DNA from: Pseudarthrobacter sp.
Lineage (GTDB): Bacteria; Actinomycetota; Actinomycetes; Actinomycetales; Micrococcaceae
DNA length: 10,162 bases
Reading direction: 5' to 3'
Assembly (NCBI GenBank): GCA_013362385.1
Contig: JABFWC010000184.1
Span: 1 to 10,162, forward strand
In this document: positions 6,366 to 10,162 of the stretch, in pieces
Layout: each line of letters starts with the position of its first letter
Numbering within the stretch: the first letter of the stretch is position 1
The notes under the pieces: generated by a model
What the model was told of the DNA's origin: nothing
Databases searched by the model: none
Seen by the model: only the letters and a program-made list of their open reading frames with translations
Position numbers and translations under genes: made by a program

Positions 6366-6413
6366 CCGGGACCACCAGACCAGCAACACCGGCAACGCAC
6401 AACAGGAGGAAGC

Positions 6414-6770
6414 ATGACGCAGGAAAACCAGCAGGCGCCCGAGACGGCCCCGGGCGGCTACGGCACTCCCACCGCCGAGCAGGAGGCGGCAGGAACGCAG
6501 GGCGGCGGAGCCACATCGGGCGGAACGTCGTCGGGCGGCGCCGAAACGAACGAGCCCCAGGCCGGGGTCGGGCAGGAACACGTGCCCCACGACATGGACG
6601 TCCCCTCGAGCGCAGCCGAGATCGACGAAGCGAACGACGACTCCAAGGGATCGGCGCCGGTATCCTCTGAATCCGGGCAGGAGGCCGCCGGCGTTCCGGA
6701 CGGAAGCGGGAACGAACTCCCGCAGGAGAAATCGCCCAACGACGAAGACGAAAGCTTCGACGCCGGATAA
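6414..6770 (+). CDS. Acidic, glycine-rich, probably disordered hypothetical protein
   Basis: The gene encodes 118 residues of no recognised family, but it looks real: a perfect AGGAGG ribosome-binding site precedes ATG 6414 and a terminator follows the stop. The product has no Arg, Cys or Trp, one Phe, one Tyr and two Lys. Glycine is 19 of 118, and Glu and Asp are abundant, with stretches such as GGGATSGGTSSGG (29-41). No membrane helix, signal peptide or fold is expected. The composition is like hydrophilins and other desiccation- or osmotic-stress proteins. This fits its place behind a stress-type SDR, but is only suggestive. The absence of arginine in such GC-rich DNA implies selection on composition. 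Confidence 0.7.
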   Translation: MTQENQQAPETAPGGYGTPTAEQEAAGTQGGGATSGGTSSGGAETNEPQAGVGQEHVPHDMDVPSSAAEIDEANDDSKGSAPVSSESGQEAAGVPDGSGNELPQEKSPNDEDESFDAG

Positions 6771-6785
6771 CCTCCCAGCAACCCC

Positions 6786-6831
6786 AAGGCCTCCGCCCCG
6801 CAGCCGCACCGGCACCGGGAGCGGGGGCCTT
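6786..6831 (+). terminator. Hairpin terminator after the SDR/disordered-protein pair
   Basis: AAGGCCTCCGC (6786-6796) pairs with GCGGGGGCCTT (6821-6831) in an 11-bp stem with one G-U pair. Three further C-G pairs extend it across a bulged A. It lies 15 bases after the stop at 6770. Only a short TTT follows, which is usual for intrinsic terminators in actinobacteria. Confidence 0.65.
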
Positions 6832-6974
6832 TGCCGTGCCGTCGGCAGCGCAGTGGGCACACCTTCATGGCCGCATACATCACCGCTGGGTGGGTACAGA
6901 CAGGACGAAACCTATTCGCCGGCACCGGCAGCGGCACCTGTTCACGTGCGCGCTGCCGCGAGCCGGCCGACGCC

Positions 6975-6981
6975 AGGAAGG
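6975..6981 (+). promoter_or_regulatory. Ribosome-binding site that fixes the glycosyltransferase start
   Basis: AGGAAGG lies 6 bases before the GTG at 6988, an ideal distance. The longer in-frame reading from GTG 6853 has no such site and would add 45 residues of low-complexity sequence, so 6988 is preferred. Confidence 0.65.
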
Positions 6982-6987
6982 TGGGCT

Positions 6988-7857
6988 GTGGGCAGGAGAT
7001 CTTCGGAACAATGGGCACGGCAGCAGGACGGGGGCGGCACCGTCGCGGTGGACGTCCTGGTGCCCACCTGCAACCGGCCGGCCGAGCTCGCCGTCACCCT
7101 GGCGGGCCTCGCGGGGCAGGACGAGCCGGCGTTCGCCGTCGTCATCAGCGACCAGTCAGCCGGGCAGCCGGCCTGGGAACATCCGGCGGCGGCCGCCATG
7201 GTCCGGGTGCTCGAAGCCCAGGGCCGGCCGGTCAGGCTGCACCGGCACCTGCCGCGCCGCGGCCTGGCCGAGCATCGGCAGTTCCTGCTGGAGCAGTCCA
7301 CGGCGGAGCAATGCCTCTACCTGGACGACGACGTCTGGCTGGAGCCGGGTGCCCTGGAGCGGCTAAGCGAGGCCCTGGCGACGCTTCAGTGCGGCTTTGT
7401 GGGCATGGCGCCGCAGGGCCTGTCCTTCCTGGCGGACCGCCGGCCGGAACAGACCGCGGCCTTCGAGGCCTGGGACGGGCCCGTGACGCCGGAACGCATC
7501 CGGCCCGGCGCCCCGGGGTTCGAGCGCTGGCCGCTGCACAGTGCAGCCAACCTTTGCCACCTCAGCGCCGGGATGCCGCTGCAGCCCGGTGAGTGGGTGC
7601 CCTACCGCGTAGCCTGGCTGGGCGGCTGCGTGCTGTACCGCCGGGAGGCATTGCTCGACGCCGGGGGGTTCAGTTTCTGGACCAGCCTTCCTGCCGAGCA
7701 TGCGGGCGAGGACGTCGTGGCACAGTGGCAGGTCATGGAGCACTTTGGCGGGGCGGGTATCCTCCCCTCGGGCGCCGTCCACCTGGAATCGCCCACCACG
7801 GTGACGGACCGCCGGGTGGAGGCCTACGACGTCGTGCTGAAGCAGGACTCGGTCTGA
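6988..7857 (+). CDS. Glycosyltransferase, family 2-like (GT-A fold)
   Basis: From GTG 6988 the protein has 289 residues. VDVLVPTCNRPAEL (21-34) is the N-terminal nucleotide-sugar strand of GT2 enzymes. VVISDQS (51-57) is the next strand. YLDDDVWLEPGAL (111-123) carries the DxD-type metal and UDP-binding acids. WLGGCVLYRREAL (210-222) is the acceptor-side segment, and AGEDVVAQW (239-247) holds the ED pair, probably including the catalytic base. There are no membrane helices, so the enzyme is cytoplasmic or peripheral. It should transfer a sugar from a nucleotide donor to an unknown acceptor. The gene stands alone between a terminator and a convergent cassette, so the context does not give a pathway. 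It ends 18 bases from the stop of the TIM-barrel gene. Confidence 0.82.
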   Translation: MGRRSSEQWARQQDGGGTVAVDVLVPTCNRPAELAVTLAGLAGQDEPAFAVVISDQSAGQPAWEHPAAAAMVRVLEAQGRPVRLHRHLPRRGLAEHRQFLLEQSTAEQCLYLDDDVWLEPGALERLSEALATLQCGFVGMAPQGLSFLADRRPEQTAAFEAWDGPVTPERIRPGAPGFERWPLHSAANLCHLSAGMPLQPGEWVPYRVAWLGGCVLYRREALLDAGGFSFWTSLPAEHAGEDVVAQWQVMEHFGGAGILPSGAVHLESPTTVTDRRVEAYDVVLKQDSV

Positions 7858-7875
7858 GGGCGACGCCCGGAAACG

Positions 7876-8877
7876 CTAGTCCTTGCTGCTGAAGGCGGCG
7901 TCGAAGGACGTTTGGGAGGCGGGGAAGTCGTATTTCTTGAGTGCGGCGAGGGCTTCGGGGGCGCCGTGGAGGCGGTCCATGCCGGCGTCTTCCCATTCGA
8001 TGCTGATGGGGCCGTTGTAGCCGATGGCGGCCAGGGCGCGGAAGGCTGCTTCCCAGGGGACGTCGCCGCGGCCTGCGGAGACGAAGTCCCAGCCGCGGCG
8101 GGGGTCGCCCCAGGGCAGGTGGGAGCCTAGGACGGTGTTCCTTCCGGTCTGGCGGACCTTGGTGTCCTTGCAGTCCACGTGGTAGATCCGGTCCTTGAAG
8201 TCCCAGATGAAGGAGACGGGGTCGATGCCTTGCCACATCATGTGGGAGGGGTCCCAGTTCAGGCCGAACGCTTCGCGGTGGCCGATCGCTTCGAGGGTGC
8301 GCACGGTGGTCCAGTAGTCGTAGGCGATTTCGGAGGGGTGGACTTCGTGGGCAAACTTCACGCCGTTTTCGTCGAAGACGTCCAGGATGGGGTTCCAGCG
8401 ATCGGCGAAGTCCTCGTAGCCGGCGTCGATGACTTTTTCCGGGACGGGCGGGAACATGGCGACGTATTGCCAGATGGATGAGCCGGTGAACCCGACGACG
8501 GTGTCCACGCCGAGGGCTTTGGCGAGCCGGGCGGTGTGTTTCATTTCCTCGGCGGCGCATTGGCGGACGCCTTCGGGGTCGCCGTCGCCCCAGACCTTGG
8601 ATCCGACGATGGCCTGGTGGCGGAAGTCGATGGGGTCATCGCAGACGGCCTGGCCTTTGAGGTGGTTGGAGATGGCCCACACGTTGAGGTTGTATTTGTC
8701 CAGGATTTCGAGCTTGGAGTCGACGTAGCCGGGTTCGTCCCAGCGCCAGGCGTCCAGGTGGTCCCCGGAGACGGCGATTTCCAAGCCGTCGTAGCCCCAG
8801 CCGGAGGCCAGTTTGGCGACTTCCTCGAAGGGCAGGTCGGCCCACTGGCCGGTGAACAGGGTAAACGGGCGGGGCAT
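7876..8877 (-). CDS. Sugar phosphate isomerase/epimerase family protein (xylose isomerase-like TIM barrel)
   Basis: This 333-residue protein belongs to the AP-endonuclease-2/xylose isomerase-like barrel superfamily. Early strands are visible in the N-terminal FTLFTGQWADLPFEEVAKLASGWGYDGLEIAV (5-36). Metal ligands are likely E178 (HEVHPSE), D209 and H212 (NWDPSH), H233 (IYHVDCKD) and E294 (SIEWED). The family isomerises, epimerises or dehydrates sugars and inositols using a divalent metal in the cytoplasm; the substrate here cannot be fixed. The start at 8877 has AAGGAG 8 bases upstream, lying in the end of the oxidoreductase gene. The gap is two bases, so the genes are translationally coupled. 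Such a barrel next to a Gfo/Idh/MocA enzyme typically handles 3-keto or inositol intermediates of sugar catabolism. Confidence 0.88.
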   Translation of the reverse strand: MPRPFTLFTGQWADLPFEEVAKLASGWGYDGLEIAVSGDHLDAWRWDEPGYVDSKLEILDKYNLNVWAISNHLKGQAVCDDPIDFRHQAIVGSKVWGDGDPEGVRQCAAEEMKHTARLAKALGVDTVVGFTGSSIWQYVAMFPPVPEKVIDAGYEDFADRWNPILDVFDENGVKFAHEVHPSEIAYDYWTTVRTLEAIGHREAFGLNWDPSHMMWQGIDPVSFIWDFKDRIYHVDCKDTKVRQTGRNTVLGSHLPWGDPRRGWDFVSAGRGDVPWEAAFRALAAIGYNGPISIEWEDAGMDRLHGAPEALAALKKYDFPASQTSFDAAFSSKD

Positions 8878-8879
8878 GG

Positions 8880-10109
8880 TCAGGCTCCTTGCAGGTTGGT
8901 GCGGCCGGCCGATGTTGTGGCGGACTGTGTGGGGGAGGGTAGCTGGACGAGCGCGCTTTTCGCCGCTGCCGATTCCTCCACGGCGTTGAGGATGTACTGG
9001 ACGTTCAGGCCCTCTTCAAAGGAGGGCGACGGCGGTGTGCCGTCCTTGATGGCCGTCAGGAAGTCGCGGATTTGGTGGGTGAAGGTGTGCTCCCAGCCGA
9101 TGATGTGCCCCTGCGGCCACCAGGCGTTCAGGTAGGGGTGAACGGGTTCGTTGACCAGGATGCGGCGGAAGCCCTGCTCCCGGACGGGGGCGGTGGCGTC
9201 CAGGAAGCCGAGTTCGTTGAGGTTTTCGAGGTCGAACAGGATGGTGCCCTTGTCCCCGTAGACCTCGATCTGGAGGCTGTTTTTCCGTCCCGTGGCCACC
9301 CGGGAGACCTCGACCGAGGCGATGGCCCCGGAGGTGAGGGACAGGGTGGCCCACGCCGCGTCGTCGACCGTTACATCCTCGATGCCGTTCCCGCCGGGAC
9401 GCTGGCTGACGAAGGTGTGCAGCCGGCCGGCGACCTCGGTGACCTGGTCGCCCAGGAGGAACAGGACCTGGTCGATGGCGTGGGAGGCGATGTCGCCGAG
9501 CGCGCCGGAGCCGGCGGTTTCCTTGCGCAGCCGCCAGCTCATGGGGGCTTCGGCGTCGCTGAGCCAGTCCTGGAGGTAGGCGGCGCGGACGTGCCGGACG
9601 GTGCCGAGCCGGCCTTCGCCGATGAGTTCCTTCGCCAGGGCCAGGGCGGGGACGCGGCGGTAGTTGAAGCCGATCATCGACTGCACGCCCCTGGCGCGGG
9701 CCTTGGCGGCAGCTGCGGTCATGAGTTCGGCCTCGGCAAGGGTGTTGGCCAGGGGCTTTTCGACCAGGACGTGCTTGCCGGCCTCCAGGGCGGCGATGGC
9801 GATCTCGGCGTGCATCCAGCCCGGCGCGCAGATGTCCACGATGTCGATGTCGTCGCGGGTGATGACGGTGCGCCAGTCCGTGGCGGATTCGGCCCAGCCG
9901 TACTTGGCTGCGGCCTCGGCCACGGCGGTGGCGTCCCGGCCAACGAGGACTTTCCGCTCGATGGCCGGGACGTCGAAGAAGCTGGCCACGTTCCGCCACG
10001 CGTTTGAGTGGGCCTTGCCCATGAAGGCGTAACCGATGGCGGCCACCCCCAGCGGGCGGGAAGCCGGGCGGGAAGCCTGGGGTTCGGTCGGATGTGCGGG
10101 TGTGGTCAT
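8880..10109 (-). CDS. Gfo/Idh/MocA family NAD(P)-dependent oxidoreductase
   Basis: The gene encodes 409 residues. The Rossmann domain begins with VAAIGYAFMGKAHSNAW (22-38), with GxxxxG at 26-31. Next are VDICAP (91-96) and the family hallmark EKP (117-119), in which K118 is the conserved catalytic lysine. The second domain carries GALGDIASHAIDQ (202-214) with D206 and H210 as the expected catalytic acid/base pair. The family oxidises or reduces hydroxyls of sugars and inositols, for example myo-inositol 2-dehydrogenase or glucose-fructose oxidoreductase; the exact substrate is unclear. The N-terminal 19 residues and the Ser/Thr-rich C-terminal 20 look unstructured. The start at 10109 has TAGGA nearby. 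It is the first visible gene of the minus-strand cassette with the TIM-barrel protein; the promoter and any further upstream genes lie beyond the right edge. Confidence 0.9.
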   Translation of the reverse strand: MTTPAHPTEPQASRPASRPLGVAAIGYAFMGKAHSNAWRNVASFFDVPAIERKVLVGRDATAVAEAAAKYGWAESATDWRTVITRDDIDIVDICAPGWMHAEIAIAALEAGKHVLVEKPLANTLAEAELMTAAAAKARARGVQSMIGFNYRRVPALALAKELIGEGRLGTVRHVRAAYLQDWLSDAEAPMSWRLRKETAGSGALGDIASHAIDQVLFLLGDQVTEVAGRLHTFVSQRPGGNGIEDVTVDDAAWATLSLTSGAIASVEVSRVATGRKNSLQIEVYGDKGTILFDLENLNELGFLDATAPVREQGFRRILVNEPVHPYLNAWWPQGHIIGWEHTFTHQIRDFLTAIKDGTPPSPSFEEGLNVQYILNAVEESAAAKSALVQLPSPTQSATTSAGRTNLQGA

Positions 10110-10162
10110 GGCGGGGTCCTACGTGCTTCCTGCTGGCTGGACTGGTTTTGCTGGATCAGATG

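Noticed and set aside
5442..6860. 472-codon open frame on the minus strand across the SDR and disordered-protein genes
   Set aside because: It is antisense to two well-supported genes. The translation is Arg/Gly/Val-rich without domains, a typical shadow of third-position GC in high-GC coding DNA.
6831..7592. Alternative 253-codon plus-strand frame over the glycosyltransferase
   Set aside because: It is Arg/Gly/Pro/Ala-rich without motifs. The competing frame contains full GT2 signatures and a proper ribosome-binding site.
9072..10007. 311-codon open frame on the plus strand within the Gfo/Idh/MocA gene
   Set aside because: The opposite strand carries an unmistakable oxidoreductase. The product is a Gly/Val/Asp-rich mirror translation with no motif.
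1..10162. tRNA, rRNA, CRISPR array, insertion sequence or phage attachment site
   Set aside because: No cloverleaf-like segment, no regularly spaced repeats, no transposase or integrase motifs, and no terminal inverted repeats were found by reading.

Overview
The window is GC-rich throughout (clearly above 60% by eye). Genes are tightly packed, with GTG as well as ATG starts and long spurious ORFs in antisense frames. Together with the protein families present (DUF6328 and DUF6766 membrane proteins, stress-type SDRs, a Gfo/Idh/MocA plus TIM-barrel sugar cassette), this suggests a high-GC actinobacterium, most likely Arthrobacter or a close relative (Micrococcaceae). That placement is an inference from style and content. 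I see no rRNA, tRNA, CRISPR array, transposase or attachment site.

Layout, left to right. Positions 2-469 hold the 3' end of a class I SAM-dependent methyltransferase that runs off the left edge. After an intergenic region with a hairpin, a TTGACA box and an AT-rich palindrome, a plus-strand group follows: a small protein with a domain often mislabelled as 1,4-alpha-glucan branching enzyme (639-1088), an unidentified probable beta-sandwich protein (1179-1634), a classical SDR oxidoreductase (1654-2463) and a glycerate 2-kinase (2555-3679). The kinase ends tail-to-tail on a minus-strand set transcribed from 5221 to 3676: a DUF6328 four-helix membrane protein, a DUF6766 membrane protein built from two tandem copies, and a short secreted/anchored protein.

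Divergent from that set is a plus-strand pair: an SDR of the general-stress YghA/GSP39 type (5466-6365) and a glycine-rich, acidic, apparently disordered protein (6414-6770), closed by a good hairpin terminator. A stand-alone family-2-like glycosyltransferase follows (6988-7857). The right end is a two-gene minus-strand sugar cassette: a Gfo/Idh/MocA oxidoreductase (10109-8880) and a xylose-isomerase-like TIM-barrel protein (8877-7876), two bases apart.

The most interesting signal is non-coding. An AT-rich palindromic element of the form rTAAGT-nn-ACTtAc occurs upstream of the 639 gene (600-613) and twice, 24 bp apart, in the divergent region between the DUF6328/DUF6766 set and the stress SDR (5315-5328 and 5339-5352). 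This is consistent with one regulator controlling a stress module made of SDRs, DUF6328/DUF6766 membrane proteins and hydrophilic disordered proteins. The module is a hypothesis. The individual gene families are mostly known, though several have no assigned function.
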